Positions 16,211 through 25,403 of a DNA stretch of 64,000 nucleotides are shown here, one piece after another. The notes beneath the pieces were generated by a model. It ran no database searches, was not told the DNA's origin, and worked only from the letters and a program-made list of their open reading frames with translations. Location: NCBI GenBank assembly GCA_017745595.1, contig WMBV01000013.1:82856-146855 (forward strand), read 5' to 3'. The DNA is from Bordetella petrii (GTDB lineage: Bacteria > Pseudomonadota > Gammaproteobacteria > Burkholderiales > Burkholderiaceae_B). Position numbers and translations under genes: made by a program. Numbering within the stretch: position 1 is the stretch's first letter; each line of letters opens with the position of its first letter.

Positions 16211-16936
16211 TCAGGCGGCGTCGTCGGACACGACCAGCTGCACCAGGTCGCCCACGAAACGGGTCACGCTGTACTGCAGCGGGGCGCCGTCGCGGTCGAC
16301 GTTCAGGGCCTCGACCTGCAGAATCGGGCGGGACTTGGGCTGGCCCAGCAGGCGCGCCACCTCGGGGGCGGGCAGGGCCGCGGTGATGCGCGACCACTTG
16401 CGCGTGTAGTCGGCCACGCCGTAGTGCGCCAGCGCGCGCGAAATCGACCGCAGCTTGCGCAGGCTGGCGGCGAAGTCGGGAAAGCGCTTTTCGTCCAGGT
16501 AGTGTTCGGACACGTCGATGCTGCGGTTCTCGGCCTTGCCCAGCGCCTGCACGCGCAGCAGGGGCGCCGCGCGCGTCAGGCCCAGGTGGTGCGCGATCTC
16601 GGCCGAGCGCAGGCTCTGGCTGCCCATGATCTCGATAAACCCCAGCATGCCCTGGCTGCGCAGGTTCTCGGAAAACCGTGTGCGCTTGCCGATGGCGTAA
16701 TCGATGGCGTGTTCCTGCACGAAGGTGCCGCGGCCCTGCTCGATGCGCACCAGCCCGCTTTGTTCCAGTTCGCCCATGGCGCGCCGGATGGTGTGGCGGT
16801 TCACCGAGAACTTGGCCGCCAGCTCGGGTTCCGGCGGCAGCCGTTCGCCGGGCGCATAGAGTTTGTTGCGGATGTCGTCCGCCAGCAATTCACCGATTTG
16901 TCGCCATACCGCGACGCCCGTACCTCGTTCGACCAT
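16211..16936 (-). CDS. phnF: GntR/HutC-family regulator of phosphonate genes
   Basis: This is a 241-residue GntR-type repressor of the HutC/FarR branch. The winged helix is visible in GVAVWRQIGELLADDIRNKL, ERLPPEPELAAKFSVNRHTI and GLVRIEQGRGTFVQE, followed by a UTRA-type effector domain. The start at 16936 (MVERGTGVAVW) fits the family; an ATG at 16969 in the same frame is possible, and neither has a strong ribosome site. It faces phnG across about 190 bases that hold a TCTAGA palindrome, so it probably controls both divergent phn operons. Confidence 0.88.
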   Translation of the reverse strand: MVERGTGVAVWRQIGELLADDIRNKLYAPGERLPPEPELAAKFSVNRHTIRRAMGELEQSGLVRIEQGRGTFVQEHAIDYAIGKRTRFSENLRSQGMLGFIEIMGSQSLRSAEIAHHLGLTRAAPLLRVQALGKAENRSIDVSEHYLDEKRFPDFAASLRKLRSISRALAHYGVADYTRKWSRITAALPAPEVARLLGQPKSRPILQVEALNVDRDGAPLQYSVTRFVGDLVQLVVSDDAA

Positions 16937-17034
16937 GGTGGTAATCCGTTTCCGTAATGGCAGCTTCATGATGGACGGCCATGATTGTGCATCACTCGCC
17001 GCCGCGTTCGCGTCATGTCCGGCGCGATGGCCGG

Positions 17035-17052
17035 GTGTCACGAAACATTCAC
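17035..17052 (+). promoter_or_regulatory. Weak Pho-box-like repeat upstream of phnG
   Basis: GTGTCAC and CATTCAC are spaced by four bases, matching the Pho box layout but only 5 and 4 of 7 bases. It is 70 bases before phnG. It is listed only because phnC has a better copy. Confidence 0.25.
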
Positions 17053-17100
17053 GCGGCGATGGTTTACTGGGCGCCAGTTCCGCCTCATTTTACATCTGGT

Positions 17101-17110
17101 CGTCTAGACG
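17101..17110 (+). promoter_or_regulatory. Candidate PhnF operator upstream of phnG
   Basis: CGTCTAGACG is a perfect 10-bp palindrome 12 bases before the phnG ATG. It sits just ahead of the ribosome site (AGAGGA, 17114-17119). Its GTCTAGAC core resembles operators of the HutC branch of GntR proteins, to which PhnF belongs. Binding here would block phnGHIJKLM transcription or elongation. Confidence 0.6.
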
Positions 17111-17122
17111 TTTAGAGGAAAT

Positions 17123-17593
17123 ATGCACACTGAAGATACTCCCGTGGCCGATGCCGCCGCGCGGCGCGCCGCCTGGATGCGCGTCCTGGCGCTGGCCGAG
17201 CCCGCCGCGCTGGACCAGGCGGTACAGGCGCTGGGTCCGCTGCCCCCGCACAGCACGCTGCGCCCCGCGGAAAGCGGCATGGCCATGGTGCGCGCCCGCA
17301 GCGGCGGCACCGGCGCGCAATTCAACCTGGGCGAGATGAGCATCACGCGCTGCGCCGTGACGCTCGAAAGCGGCACGATGGGCGTGGCCTACGTACCCGG
17401 CCGCGCGCGCCGCCACGCCGAACGCGCCGCCGTGCTCGACGCGCTGCTGCAGCGCGGCGACTGGCACGACCGCATCCAGGCCGGCGTCATCGCGCCGCTG
17501 GCACGGGCGCACGCCGAACGGGCCCGCCACCAGGCGCGCGTGGCCGCGCAGACTCAGGTCGAATTCTTCACGATGGTACGGGGAGAAGACTGA
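17123..17593 (+). CDS. phnG: C-P lyase core complex subunit PhnG
   Basis: PhnG is part of the PhnGHIJ core complex and with PhnH, PhnI and PhnL transfers methylphosphonate to the ribose of ATP. The 156-residue product has the family segments RRAAWMRVLALAEPAALD, GMAMVRARSGGTGAQFNLGE and VAYVPGRARRHAERAAVLDAL. The ATG follows AGAGGA closely after the TCTAGA operator. It is first of seven tightly packed genes, phnGHIJKLM, with phnH beginning one base after its stop. Confidence 0.93.
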   Translation: MHTEDTPVADAAARRAAWMRVLALAEPAALDQAVQALGPLPPHSTLRPAESGMAMVRARSGGTGAQFNLGEMSITRCAVTLESGTMGVAYVPGRARRHAERAAVLDALLQRGDWHDRIQAGVIAPLARAHAERARHQARVAAQTQVEFFTMVRGED

Positions 17594-17594
17594 C

Positions 17595-18206
17595 ATGATG
17601 TCCACGCAGACCGCCTTCTTGGGCGTGCCGCCGGCGGCCGGTTTCGCCGACGCCGTCACCCAGTCGCAGCAGACCTTCCGCGCCGCGCTGCAGGCCATGG
17701 CGCATCCCGGCAGCATCCAGGCCATCGCCGCCGATTGCGGCGTGCCGCCGGGCCTGTCGCCCGCCATGACGGCCATGCTGCTGGCCTTGGCCGATGCCGA
17801 CGCGCCGGTATGGCTGCCGCCCGGCGTGGCCGAGGCGACGCGCCAGTTCCTGCGATTTCATTGCGGCTGCCCGCTAGTGGAGGACCCCGCGCAGGCGCGC
17901 TTTGCCGCCGTGCCGGCCGGCCACGCGGCACCCGGCCTGGCGCAATGCCATCCGGGCGAGCCGGCCTATCCGGACACGTCCACCACCTTGTTGCTGGAAG
18001 TGGCGTCGCTGCAGGACGGCGCGCCCGTGACGCTGAGCGGGCCCGGCATTGCCACCCGGCGCGAACTGCGGGCGGCCGGCCTGCCGGCCGGTTTCTGGAC
18101 GCAATGGCATGCCAATCATCGGATTTTTCCCCTGGGCGTGGACGTGTTCCTGATTCAGGGCCACCAGTTGTGCGGGCTACCCCGCACCGTGCAAGCGGAG
18201 GGCTGA
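17595..18206 (+). CDS. phnH: C-P lyase core complex subunit PhnH
   Basis: PhnH forms a dimer within the C-P lyase core complex. The 203-residue product shows TQSQQTFRAALQAMAHPGSI near the N terminus, ALADADAPVWLPP and RFHCGC in the middle, and WHANHRIFPLGVDVFLI near the end, all typical of PhnH. Two ATG codons lie in tandem (17595 and 17598). phnI starts three bases after its stop, so translation is likely coupled. Confidence 0.93.
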   Translation: MMSTQTAFLGVPPAAGFADAVTQSQQTFRAALQAMAHPGSIQAIAADCGVPPGLSPAMTAMLLALADADAPVWLPPGVAEATRQFLRFHCGCPLVEDPAQARFAAVPAGHAAPGLAQCHPGEPAYPDTSTTLLLEVASLQDGAPVTLSGPGIATRRELRAAGLPAGFWTQWHANHRIFPLGVDVFLIQGHQLCGLPRTVQAEG

Positions 18207-18208
18207 CC

Positions 18209-19372
18209 ATGTACGTGGCTGTCAAGGGGGGCGAGCGCGCCATCCTGAATTCTTATCGCATGCTGGATGCCTACCGGCGGGGCGATGCGGCGGTGCCCGA
18301 GTTGACGCTGGCGCAGATCCGCCAGCAAATGCCGCTGGCCGTGTCGCGCGTCATGGCCGAGGGGGCGCTGTACGACCCGCAACTGGCCGCGCTGGCCATC
18401 AAGCAGGCGGCCGGCGACGTGATCGAGGCCGTGTTCCTGCTGCGGGCCTACCGCACGACACTGCCGCGCTTCGGCGCCACGCAGCCGGTCGATACGGCGC
18501 GCATGCGCCTGGCGCGGCGGATATCTTCCACGTTCAAGGACCTGCCCGGCGGGCAGGTGCTGGGCCCCACTTATGACTACACGCAGCGGCTGCTGGATTT
18601 TTCGCTGGAAGAGCCCGGCGAACCCGGCGAGCCGCTGGCGCCGGCGGCCCAGCCGCTGCCGGTGTCCATGCCGCGCGTCACCGACCTGCTGGGGCACGAC
18701 GACCTGATCGACCCGGAAGCGCCGCCGCCCGGCGATCCGGCGCCGTTCGACCTGACGCGCCAGCCGCTGGCCTTTCCGGCCGGGCGCGACGCGCGCCTGC
18801 AGAACCTGGCCCGTGCCGACGAGGGTTTCCTGCTGTCCATGGGCTATTCCACGCAGCGCGGCTATGGCAATACGCACCCGTTCGCGGCCGAGATCCGCTA
18901 TGGCTCGCTCGAGGTCGAGATGTTCATCGAAGAACTGGGCTTTGCGGTCACCGTCGGCGAGATCGAGCTGACCGAATGCCAGATGGTCAGCCAGTTCGCC
19001 GGCACCGCGCGCGAGGCACCCAAATTCACGCGCGGCTACGGGCTGTCCTTCGGCTATGCCGAGCGCAAGGCCATGTCGATGGCGCTGGTGGACCGCGCCC
19101 TGAAGGCCCGAGACCTGGGGGAAGCCGGCGACGCGCCGGCCAACGATCACGAGTTCGTGCTGTACCACAGCGACAACGTGGAAGCCTCGGGGTTCGTGCA
19201 GCACCTGAAGCTGCCGCACTACGTGGATTTCCAGGCCAACCTGGAACTGCTGCGCCGGCTGCGCCAGGAACAGGCCGCCGCCCGGGCGCCGGCCGCCGCC
19301 GCATCTACCGCATCTACCGCCGCGCCGGACGCGGCGCCCGCCACCCTTGCCGACGAGGCCCTGTCGTCATGA
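18209..19372 (+). CDS. phnI: C-P lyase core complex subunit PhnI
   Basis: PhnI is the nucleosidase-like subunit that, with PhnG, PhnH and PhnL, displaces adenine from ATP to attach phosphonate to ribose. The 387-residue product begins MYVAVKGGERAILNSYRML and contains TLAQIRQQMPLAVSRVMAEG, DEGFLLSMGYSTQRGYGNTH and FTRGYGLSFGYAERKAMSMA. The frame is open far upstream, but the conserved start is the ATG at 18209. An alanine-rich C-terminal tail of about 30 residues extends past the conserved domain. Its stop overlaps the phnJ start (ATGA). Confidence 0.94.
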   Translation: MYVAVKGGERAILNSYRMLDAYRRGDAAVPELTLAQIRQQMPLAVSRVMAEGALYDPQLAALAIKQAAGDVIEAVFLLRAYRTTLPRFGATQPVDTARMRLARRISSTFKDLPGGQVLGPTYDYTQRLLDFSLEEPGEPGEPLAPAAQPLPVSMPRVTDLLGHDDLIDPEAPPPGDPAPFDLTRQPLAFPAGRDARLQNLARADEGFLLSMGYSTQRGYGNTHPFAAEIRYGSLEVEMFIEELGFAVTVGEIELTECQMVSQFAGTAREAPKFTRGYGLSFGYAERKAMSMALVDRALKARDLGEAGDAPANDHEFVLYHSDNVEASGFVQHLKLPHYVDFQANLELLRRLRQEQAAARAPAAAASTASTAAPDAAPATLADEALSS

Positions 19373-20253
19373 CCACCCCTGCCACGGTCGCGCGCGACCA
19401 CCACTACAACTTCGCGTACCTGGACGAATCCACCAAGCGCATGCTGCGCCGCGCCTTGCTGAAAGCCGTGGCCATTCCCGGCTACCAGGTGCCGTTCGGC
19501 AGCCGCGAGATGCCGCTGCCCTACGGATGGGGCACGGGCGGCATCCAGGTCACCGCCGCCATCATCGGCGCGGCCGACGTGCTGAAGGTGATCGACCAGG
19601 GCTCGGACGACACCACCAACGCCATCAACATCCGGCGTTTTTTCGGCCGCGTCACCGGCGTGTCCACCACCGAATCGACCCGCGCGGCCACCATTGTGCA
19701 GACCCGCCACCGCATTCCCGAAACGCCGTTGCGCGAAGGGCAGATCGTGGTGTACCAGGTGCCCATTCCCGAGCCGCTGCGCTGGCTGGAGCCCAGCGAA
19801 ACCGAGACCCGCACCATGCACGCGCTGGCCGAATACGGCGGCATGCATGTGAAGCTGTACGAAGACATCGCGCAGCACGGGCACATCGCCACCACGTACG
19901 ACTACCCGGTCATCGTCAATGGCCGCTACATGATGCGTCCTTCGCCCATTCCGAAATTCGACAACCCCAAGCTGGACAACAACCCCGCGCTGATGCTGTT
20001 CGGCGCCGGCCGCGAGAAACGCGTGTACGCCGTGCCGCCGTACACGCGGGTGCGCAGCCTGGATTTCCAGGACCATCCGTTCCGCGTCGAGCAGTGGGAC
20101 CATTGCTGCGATCTGTGCGGATCGCGCCAGAGCTATCTGGACGAGATCATTCTGGACGACCAGGGCACGCGCCGCTTTGTGTGTTCCGATACCGAATACT
20201 GCGCCGGGCGGCAGGCCGCCGGCCATGCGGGCGCCGCCGCGGAGGCCGCATGA
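19369..20253 (+). CDS. phnJ: Radical-SAM C-P lyase PhnJ
   Basis: PhnJ cuts the carbon-phosphorus bond of ribose-1-phosphonate 5-phosphate using a 4Fe-4S cluster and SAM. The 294-residue product has the unusual CX2CX21C cluster motif (Cys247, Cys250, Cys272), the thiyl-radical cysteine at 278 in DTEYC, and the glycine of IPGYQVPF at 38. The spacing matches the E. coli enzyme with a constant offset of six, so the active site appears intact. Start and stop both overlap neighbours by four bases. Confidence 0.96.
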   Translation: MTTPATVARDHHYNFAYLDESTKRMLRRALLKAVAIPGYQVPFGSREMPLPYGWGTGGIQVTAAIIGAADVLKVIDQGSDDTTNAINIRRFFGRVTGVSTTESTRAATIVQTRHRIPETPLREGQIVVYQVPIPEPLRWLEPSETETRTMHALAEYGGMHVKLYEDIAQHGHIATTYDYPVIVNGRYMMRPSPIPKFDNPKLDNNPALMLFGAGREKRVYAVPPYTRVRSLDFQDHPFRVEQWDHCCDLCGSRQSYLDEIILDDQGTRRFVCSDTEYCAGRQAAGHAGAAAEAA

Positions 20254-21026
20254 ACGGCGCCGCCTTGCTTTCGGTGCGCGACATGACCTGCACCTGGGAC
20301 GGCGTGCATGGCTGCCGCGACATCAGTTTCGACCTGCATCCCGGCGAGGTGCTGTGCGTGGTCGGCGAATCCGGCTCGGGCAAGAGCACGCTGCTGCAAG
20401 CGGTGTCGTGGCAGGCGCGGCCCGAGGCGGGCAGCGTGTGGTACGACACCCGCGACGCCGGCCCGGTCGACCTGGCCACCTTGCCGGCCGCCCGCCTGCG
20501 GCTGCTGGCGCGCACCGACTGGGGCTTCGTGCGCCAGAACGCGCGCGACGGGCTGCGCATGCAGGTCAGCGCCGGCGCCAATATCGCCGAACGCCTGATG
20601 GCCGTGGGCCAGCGCCACTACGGCGAACTGCGCCAGGTGGCGGGCAACTGGCTGCAGAAAATGGAAATCGACGCCGGCCGGCTGGACGACGCGCCGGCGG
20701 CGTTTTCCGGCGGCATGCAGCAGCGCCTGCAGATTGCCCGCAACCTGGTCACGCATCCGCGCATGGTGTTCATGGACGAACCCACCGCGTCGCTGGACGT
20801 GTCGGTGCAGGCGCGCCTGCTCGATCTGCTGCGCCAGCTGGTGGCCGACCTGCGGCTGGCCGCCATCGTGGTCACCCACGACCTGGCCGTGGCGCGGCTG
20901 CTGGCGCACCGCACCCTGGTGATGCGCGGCGGCCGCGTGGTCGAAAGCGGCCTGACCGATCAGATCCTGGACGATCCCCAGCACCCTTATACGCAGTTGC
21001 TGGTGTCGTCCATCTTGCAGAGCTGA
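20250..21026 (+). CDS. phnK: C-P lyase ABC-type ATPase PhnK
   Basis: PhnK is an ABC-type nucleotide-binding protein that docks on the C-P lyase core complex rather than serving a transporter. The 258-residue product has Walker A GESGSGKST, the signature FSGGMQQRLQIARNL, Walker B MVFMDEPTASLDVSV and a switch histidine in VVTHDLAVARLL. The segment FVRQNARDGLRM replaces the usual Q-loop and is typical of PhnK. It starts within the phnJ stop (ATGA). Confidence 0.93.
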   Translation: MNGAALLSVRDMTCTWDGVHGCRDISFDLHPGEVLCVVGESGSGKSTLLQAVSWQARPEAGSVWYDTRDAGPVDLATLPAARLRLLARTDWGFVRQNARDGLRMQVSAGANIAERLMAVGQRHYGELRQVAGNWLQKMEIDAGRLDDAPAAFSGGMQQRLQIARNLVTHPRMVFMDEPTASLDVSVQARLLDLLRQLVADLRLAAIVVTHDLAVARLLAHRTLVMRGGRVVESGLTDQILDDPQHPYTQLLVSSILQS

Positions 21027-21031
21027 GTCCC

Positions 21032-21748
21032 ATGAATGCATCCACTTCCCTGATCCAGGTGCGCGGCCTGGGCAAGCTGTTCACCCTGCACAACCAGGGC
21101 GGCATCCGCCTGCCAGTGCTGCGCGACGTGAGTTTCGACGCCGGCCCGGGCGACTGCCTGGTGCTGGCCGGCCCATCGGGCACCGGCAAGAGCACGCTGC
21201 TGCGCTGCCTTTACGGCAATTACCTGGCTACCGAAGGCAGCATACACGTACGCGACGGGGCTGCCTGGGTCGAGCTGACCGGCGCGCCCGAACAGCGCAT
21301 CCTGCGCCTGCGGCGCGAGGTCATCGGCTATGTCAGCCAGTTTCTGCGGGTGATTCCGCGCGTGGGCACCCTGGACGTGGTGGCCGAGCCGCTGCGCGAG
21401 CGCGGCGTCGAGGCCGAGGCGGCGCGCGCGCAGGCCGCCGCGCTGCTCGAGCGCCTGAACGTGCCGCGACGCCTGTGGGGCCTGCCGCCGGCCACGTTTT
21501 CGGGCGGCGAGCAGCAGCGCGTGAATATTGCGCGCGGGTTCATCGGCGGCCATCCGGTGCTGCTGCTGGACGAACCCACCGCGTCGCTGGACGCCGACAA
21601 CCGCGCGGTGGTGGTGGACCTGATCCGCGAGGCGGTGGTCGCCGGCCGCTGCCTGATCGGCATCTTCCACGACGAAGCCGTGCGCGACCGGGTCGCCACG
21701 CGCATCCTGCCCATCCAGCCGGCCGTTCTGGCCGGCGCCCCGGAGTAA
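21032..21748 (+). CDS. phnL: C-P lyase ABC-type ATPase PhnL
   Basis: PhnL is the second ABC-type ATPase of the phosphonate pathway and is needed with PhnGHI for the nucleotide-displacement step. The 238-residue product has IQVRGLGKLFTLHNQGG, Walker A GPSGTGKST, YVSQFLRVIPRVGTLDVV, signature FSGGEQQRVNIARGF and Walker B VLLLDEPTASLDA. The frame is open upstream, but the ATG at 21032, five bases after the phnK stop, matches the family start. Confidence 0.93.
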   Translation: MNASTSLIQVRGLGKLFTLHNQGGIRLPVLRDVSFDAGPGDCLVLAGPSGTGKSTLLRCLYGNYLATEGSIHVRDGAAWVELTGAPEQRILRLRREVIGYVSQFLRVIPRVGTLDVVAEPLRERGVEAEAARAQAAALLERLNVPRRLWGLPPATFSGGEQQRVNIARGFIGGHPVLLLDEPTASLDADNRAVVVDLIREAVVAGRCLIGIFHDEAVRDRVATRILPIQPAVLAGAPE

Positions 21749-21751
21749 GCC

Positions 21752-22939
21752 ATGTCCGCCGTGTACCTGACCCATGCCCGCATTGTCTTGCCCGACAGCG
21801 TGCTGTCCGACAGCGCCGTTCTGGTCGAAGACGGCGTCATCGCCGCCATCGAGCCCGCCGGCGCGGGCGCCGCGCGCGAGATCGACCTGAAAGGCCAGAC
21901 GCTCTTGCCCGGCCTGATCGACCTGCATTGCGACGCCATCGAGAAAGAAGCCGAACCGCGCTCGCGCGTGCTGTTCCCGCTGGACTTCGCCGTGGCCCAG
22001 GTCGACCGGCGCAATGCCGCGGCCGGCATCACCACGCCGTTTCACGCGCTGTCGTTCGCCAACAATGAATGGGGCGTGCGCAACAACCAGACCGCGTCGC
22101 AGGTGGCGCGCGCCCTGCATGCGTTTCGCGCCCACAGCCTGGTCGACAATCGCGTGCATTGCCGCTACGAAATCACCGACCCGACGGCCATGCCGGTGCT
22201 GCAAGCCCTGCTGGACGAGGGCGTGGTGGACCTGCTGTCGGTCATGGATCATTCGCCGGGGCAGGGCCAGTTCAAGACGCTCGAGGCCTATCTGCAGTAC
22301 ATGATAGGCAACCACGCCATGAGCCGCGACGAGGCCGAAGCCGCGGCGCGCGCCAAGCTGCAGGCCCGCGACGGCGCGGCATTGCGCGTCGAGGCCCTGC
22401 TGGCGCATGCGCGCCGCCTGGACGTGCCCACCGCCAGCCACGACGACGACTCGGTGCAGCGCATTGCCACCATGCGCAACCTGGGCGTGTCGATGAGCGA
22501 GTTCCCCATCAACCTGGACACCGCGACGGCGGCGGTGTCCTGCGGCCTGCCGACCATACTGGGCGCGCCCAACGTGCTGCGCGGCCAGAGCCAGAGCGGC
22601 TCGATGCGCGCCATCGACGCGGTGCGGGCCGGCGTGGCCAGCTGCCTGTGCTCCGATTACCAGCCGTCCACCCTGATCGCCGCCGCGTTCGCGGTGGCGG
22701 CGCAAAGCGACCTGACGCTGCCGCAGGCGATGGCGCTGGTCACCGCCAATCCCGCCGATGCCTGCGGCCTGCGCGATCGGGGCCGCATCGCGGCGGGCCT
22801 GCGCGCCGACCTGGTGGCGGTGGCGCTGGTGGGGCAGCTGCCGCTGGTCAGCCACGCGTGGTCGGCGGGCCGGCTGGTGTTTTCGGCCCATTACCGGGCG
22901 GCCGAGCGGTCCGCGCCGCGGGAGGCCGTCGCGGCCTGA
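21752..22939 (+). CDS. phnM: PhnM-type triphosphate diphosphatase, operon copy
   Basis: This is the PhnM of the main lyase operon; it releases pyrophosphate from ribose 1-methylphosphonate 5-triphosphate before PhnJ acts. The 395-residue amidohydrolase-fold protein keeps GLIDLHCDAIEKE (HxD), SVMDHSPGQGQF, ASHDDDS, LGAPNVLRG and SDYQPSTL. It differs from the minus-strand paralogue: AEPRSRVLFP here replaces AVMPRPGVTFP. It starts three bases after phnL and is last in phnGHIJKLM. Confidence 0.93.
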   Translation: MSAVYLTHARIVLPDSVLSDSAVLVEDGVIAAIEPAGAGAAREIDLKGQTLLPGLIDLHCDAIEKEAEPRSRVLFPLDFAVAQVDRRNAAAGITTPFHALSFANNEWGVRNNQTASQVARALHAFRAHSLVDNRVHCRYEITDPTAMPVLQALLDEGVVDLLSVMDHSPGQGQFKTLEAYLQYMIGNHAMSRDEAEAAARAKLQARDGAALRVEALLAHARRLDVPTASHDDDSVQRIATMRNLGVSMSEFPINLDTATAAVSCGLPTILGAPNVLRGQSQSGSMRAIDAVRAGVASCLCSDYQPSTLIAAAFAVAAQSDLTLPQAMALVTANPADACGLRDRGRIAAGLRADLVAVALVGQLPLVSHAWSAGRLVFSAHYRAAERSAPREAVAA

Positions 22940-23071
22940 GCCCCCGCGCGCCGCGACGGGCGGCGGGAATGGGGCGGCCGGGCTGGCGCCGGGCGCCGGC
23001 CTTCTGGTTAAATGGATCGCATCTGCCAGCCCGCGGGGCGGGCCGGCGCTTCATGGCCGGAGGGCTGCATC

Positions 23072-23506
23072 GTGGCAAATCTGAATTTCACGCAAGATCC
23101 CGAGGCTCCTGACCTGTGGGCGGCCGAGAACGTGCCGGCCGGCCCAGGACGCCCGCCGATTCACATCATGGTGCAGACCGACGGCGAGGCGCCCGGGCCG
23201 GGGGCCTCGCGCGTCGTGCGCGAGCTGCTGGCCCGGCTGGACGAGCAGGTGCTCGAGGCGGCCGATTTCCTGCTCGATCACTATTCCGTCGAGCAATGGC
23301 TGAAGCAGGGCATCGACCCCGCGCAATGGCTGCCCGAAGAAACCGCCGAGGCCATGGCCGGCTGCGCGGTATTGCGCGCCCTGTGGCTGTTCGACGAGTC
23401 GGGCGAGGGCTACGAAATGTGGTTCACCGTGCCCTGGGACGCCGAACATACCTACGACGTCGAGTTCGACGCGGGCGAGGCGGTGGGCTGCTCGGTCAAC
23501 GACTAG
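23072..23506 (+). CDS. Hypothetical acidic protein, 144 aa
   Basis: I do not recognise a characterised family. The product is acidic, with about 30 aspartates and glutamates, and is rich in aromatic residues near the end (GYEMWFTVPWDAEHTYDVEF). This suggests a compact globular protein with a C-terminal beta region. There is no signal peptide or membrane segment. A GTG start at 23072 is preferred because GGAGGG lies seven bases upstream; the frame is open from 23012. It stands alone between phnM and fba. Confidence 0.6.
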   Translation: MANLNFTQDPEAPDLWAAENVPAGPGRPPIHIMVQTDGEAPGPGASRVVRELLARLDEQVLEAADFLLDHYSVEQWLKQGIDPAQWLPEETAEAMAGCAVLRALWLFDESGEGYEMWFTVPWDAEHTYDVEFDAGEAVGCSVND

Positions 23507-23713
23507 GGTGGCTGGCCCGGGGGCTATACGCAACAAAGTTATTCATGCCCCGGGGCGTGAATCAACGGAAAAAAGCCGGCGCGCGGCGCCCCGCGCGGGC
23601 GCTGACACCTTCCGTGACATTGGCTGCCGGGAGCGCCGCGCAATCCCGGCTAAAATCCCGCTATTCAGCAAGGCTCTACTCATCATTCCATTGCCACTCA
23701 GGAGGACCACCCC

Positions 23714-24778
23714 ATGGCCCTAGTTTCCATGCGCCAGTTGCTCGACCATGCCGCCGAGCACGGCTACGGCATTCCCGCGTTCAACGTCAACAACCTGGAA
23801 CAGGTCCAGGCCATCATGGAAGCCGCGGCCGAAACCGACAGCCCGGTGATCATGCAGGCCTCGGCCGGCGCGCGCAAATACGCGGGCGAAGGCTTCCTGA
23901 AATACCTGATCCAGGCCGCGGTGGAATCCTATCCGCACATTCCGGTGGTCATGCACCAAGACCACGGCCAGTCGCCCAAGATTTGCCAGGGCGCCATCGA
24001 CCTGGGCTTCTCCAGCGTCATGATGGACGGCTCGCTGAAAGAAGACGGCAAGACCATCGCCGACTACGACTACAACGTCGAGGTCACCAAGAAAGTGGTC
24101 GACATCGCCCACAAGCTGGGCGTCACGGTCGAAGGCGAACTGGGCTGCCTGGGCTCGCTCGAAACCATGAAGGGCGACAAGGAAGACGGCCACGGCGCCG
24201 AAGGCACCATGACCATCGAACAGCTGCTCACCGACCCCGAGCAGGCCGCCGACTTCGTCCGCAAGACGCAGCTCGACGCGCTGGCCATCGCCATCGGCAC
24301 CAGCCATGGCGCCTACAAGTTCACCCGCAAGCCCACCGGCGACATCCTGTCGATCAAGCGCATCAAGGAAATCCACGCCCGCCTGCCCAACACCCACCTG
24401 GTGATGCACGGCAGCTCCAGCGTGCCGCAAGAGCTGCTGGCCGAGATCCGCGAATTCGGCGGCGACATGAAAGAAACCTACGGCGTGCCGGTGGAAGAAA
24501 TCCAGGAAGCCATCAAGTTCGGCGTGCGCAAGGTCAACATCGACACCGACATCCGCCTGGCCATGACGGGCGCCATTCGCCGTTTCTTTGCCGAAAACCC
24601 CGGCAAGTTCGATCCGCGCGAATACCTGAAGCCGGCCCGCGCCGCCGCCAAGGCGATCTGCGTGCAGCGCTACACCCAGTTCGGCACCGCCGGCAACGCC
24701 AGCAAGATCAAGCCGCTGGCGCTGTCCGAAATGGCGCAGCAATACGCCGCGGGCAAGCTGGCCCAGGTCGTGCAATAA
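23714..24778 (+). CDS. fba: Class II fructose-bisphosphate aldolase (CbbA type)
   Basis: The enzyme splits fructose 1,6-bisphosphate to dihydroxyacetone phosphate and glyceraldehyde 3-phosphate and needs zinc. The 354-residue product has [18 protein letters not shown], the zinc and catalytic segment [21 protein letters not shown] and [13 protein letters not shown]. The size and sequence fit the IIB group found in Calvin-cycle and betaproteobacterial aldolases. CAGGAGG lies 8 bases before the ATG. A TAAAAT hexamer at 23651-23656 is a possible -10. Confidence 0.95.
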   Translation: MALVSMRQLLDHAAEHGYGIPAFNVNNLEQVQAIMEAAAETDSPVIMQASAGARKYAGEGFLKYLIQAAVESYPHIPVVMHQDHGQSPKICQGAIDLGFSSVMMDGSLKEDGKTIADYDYNVEVTKKVVDIAHKLGVTVEGELGCLGSLETMKGDKEDGHGAEGTMTIEQLLTDPEQAADFVRKTQLDALAIAIGTSHGAYKFTRKPTGDILSIKRIKEIHARLPNTHLVMHGSSSVPQELLAEIREFGGDMKETYGVPVEEIQEAIKFGVRKVNIDTDIRLAMTGAIRRFFAENPGKFDPREYLKPARAAAKAICVQRYTQFGTAGNASKIKPLALSEMAQQYAAGKLAQVVQ

Positions 24779-24835
24779 ACCCTGCCTGATCAGGGCCGGC
24801 GCCGCCCGCGCGGGTGGCGCCGGGCGGCCGGCCCC

Positions 24836-25264
24836 TCAGCCCGGCGAGTTGCGTGCAAAGCACGGTATCGTGGTGTCGATGTGATGCCACGAGGGCGCGG
24901 AATCTGTCCAAAGTGCCATGCCGGCCCGGAATTGCTCCGGCTCATCGAGCGACCCGACCTTTACTATGGCATAGCCGGCATCTTTGGGGCCTCCGAATAG
25001 CGGCGTGCCGCAGTCGCGGCAGAAACTGCGGATGACCGTGTTTCCCGAATCGCCTCGATAACTGTATTCATGCGCCCGGCCCTGCAGCACCTGCAGCGCG
25101 GTAGGGGCCACCACCAGGGCATGCGCGGGCGCGCCGCCGCTTGCATACTGGCAATCGCGGCAATGGCAGGTTGCCGCCATCATGGGTTCGGCTGTGATCG
25201 CATAGCGGATGGCGCCGCAGTGGCAGCCGCCGGTCAGTGCAGCGAACTCGCGTTCTGGGGGCAT
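24836..25264 (-). CDS. GFA/CENP-V family zinc-binding protein
   Basis: The 142-residue product has all the expected zinc ligands: GGCHCGAIRY, TCHCRDCQYASGG and SFCRDCGTPLFGG. It is the intact counterpart of the frameshifted gene at 1308-1726 and of the same overall length, though the two differ a good deal in sequence. Its reaction is unknown; the family name comes from glutathione-dependent formaldehyde activation, which is not demonstrated for most members. It converges on fba across a 57-base GC-rich gap and diverges from purC. Confidence 0.88.
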   Translation of the reverse strand: MPPEREFAALTGGCHCGAIRYAITAEPMMAATCHCRDCQYASGGAPAHALVVAPTALQVLQGRAHEYSYRGDSGNTVIRSFCRDCGTPLFGGPKDAGYAIVKVGSLDEPEQFRAGMALWTDSAPSWHHIDTTIPCFARNSPG

Positions 25265-25403
25265 GAGGGCTCCTCGATGAAAGTGTGGGTAGGCTAAACG
25301 ATGCGGGTGTTTTTTGCTGTTTCAGTTCGTTGAGAGTTCGCATCGCGTTTTCCCTTCAGGGGTCAGGCTTCCACAGGGTGCCTGACTACTATCGCCAGGT
25401 CGT

